Part shown: piece after piece, positions 32,526-32,884 of the stretch
How positions within the stretch are numbered: position 1 is the stretch's first letter
Layout: the number at the start of each line of letters is the position of its first letter
From: Chloroflexota bacterium
Lineage (GTDB): Bacteria > Chloroflexota > Anaerolineae > CG2-30-64-16
Direction of reading: 5' to 3'
DNA: 32,884 bases
Assembly (NCBI GenBank): GCA_016876015.1
Contig: VGOD01000043.1
Coordinates: forward strand, 1-32,884
Program-made: the position numbers and the translations under genes
The notes under the pieces: generated by a model
What the model was told of the DNA's origin: nothing
The model's input: the letters and a program-made list of their open reading frames with translations, nothing else
Databases searched by the model: none

Positions 32526-32726
32526 ATGGAAAACATTCTGTTCGCTCTCAAGGGGATCGAGTTCCTGGTGATCGAGGTGCTGGTGATCGCGGCGGTCGCA
32601 GCCGTGCTGATCGGTGGGGTGTATGAGGTCGTGCGCTCCAAGGTGCAGGAAGCGCGGCGCAGGGATCGGATCGCCCAGGCGCCCATCGCAAAGACACCGA
32701 CGGCCTACCAGCCGGCACGATCATAG
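32526..32726 (+). CDS. Small single-membrane-segment protein of unknown function
   Basis: This 66-aa product starts at ATG 32526, 7-8 bases after a strong AAGGAGGT, which supports translation. Residues about 12-36 form one hydrophobic helix (FLVIEVLVIAAVAAVLIGGVY), followed by a basic stretch (VVRSKVQEARRRDR) and a polar tail (APIAKTPTAYQPARS). The charge pattern places the tail in the cytosol. I recognise no family. It is divergent from the regulator-kinase operon, with the TACGTA dyad in the shared 256-base gap. The longer in-frame reading from 32460 lacks a ribosome site. Confidence 0.6.
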   Translation: MENILFALKGIEFLVIEVLVIAAVAAVLIGGVYEVVRSKVQEARRRDRIAQAPIAKTPTAYQPARS

Positions 32727-32740
32727 CACCGGGTACCAAT

Positions 32741-32850
32741 CCGGGAGATTTACCTATCTTCTCAATAATCCGGGGTAGGGGCACGGCCTTGCGCCTGCCC
32801 ACCGGGGCGACCGCGAGGGTGCTACAAATTGAGAAGATACGATTTACCCG
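32741..32850. mobile_element. MITE-like inverted repeat at the right edge
   Basis: TATCTTCTCAAT (32755-32766) is exactly complementary to 32828-32839, and CCGGG occurs just outside the left arm with its complement CCCGG outside the right. The interior carries the ATCCGGGGTAGGGGC repeat shared with the SOD leader, and GC-rich dyads. It encodes no protein. Confidence 0.6.
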
Positions 32851-32884
32851 GTCTCGAATCGAAGATGGGATCAAGCTCCGGCAG

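Overview
The window is a GC-rich bacterial chromosome segment with dense genes, short intergenic gaps, sigma70-type promoters and many short palindromic repeats. The gene mix suggests a member of the Chloroflexota (Anaerolineae-like), but no ribosomal marker is present and this is inference. It combines LiaSR/NarL-type two-component systems, very large modular secreted beta-sandwich proteins, one of which ends in VYLPLSIR, an NrfD-type formate dehydrogenase, and REP/MITE-like hairpins in and between genes.

Layout. (1) 1-5066: the tail of an IS4-like transposase, abutting and overlapping a 1631-aa modular surface protein that looks 5'-truncated. (2) 5180-6201: class II fructose-bisphosphate aldolase with its own promoter and a leader hairpin. 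(3) 6410-15754: one co-directional block with a MacB/LolD-type ABC ATPase, an 8-TM FtsX permease, an HlyD-type fusion protein, a 914-aa secreted protein built of carboxypeptidase-regulatory-like modules, and a histidine kinase/response regulator pair. (4) 15798-17899: a copper/electron-transfer cluster (SCO1/SenC, PCuAC lipoprotein, c-type cytochrome lipoprotein), interrupted by a 486-bp tandem array of hairpin units. (5) 17973-18566, minus: Fe-type superoxide dismutase. (6) 18724-21411, minus: mannose-family PTS (IIA, IIB, fused IIC-IID), divergent from HPr and Enzyme I (21679-23657), so a complete phosphorelay is encoded here. (7) 23685-30001: formate dehydrogenase operon. The catalytic subunit is read through an in-frame UGA (selenocysteine 195), followed by the four-cluster iron-sulfur subunit, an NrfD/HybB-type membrane subunit and the FdhE maturation protein. 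(8) 30013-32269, minus: a GAF-domain histidine kinase and NarL-type regulator whose promoter overlaps a perfect TACGTA dyad. (9) 32526-32726: a small single-TM protein, then a MITE-like inverted repeat at the window end.

The least explained signal is a family of palindromic elements. A hairpin core is tandemly amplified nine times between the SCO1 and PCuAC genes (16481-16966). The same core occurs twice, in inverted orientation, inside a 97-bp MITE-like element upstream of the PTS promoter (21494-21590). Other palindromes sit inside the reading frame of the giant surface protein, after the NrfD gene, in the superoxide dismutase leader and at the right edge. No tRNA, rRNA or CRISPR array was seen. 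The only gene-free stretch over 300 bases is 16459-16998, which is the hairpin array.
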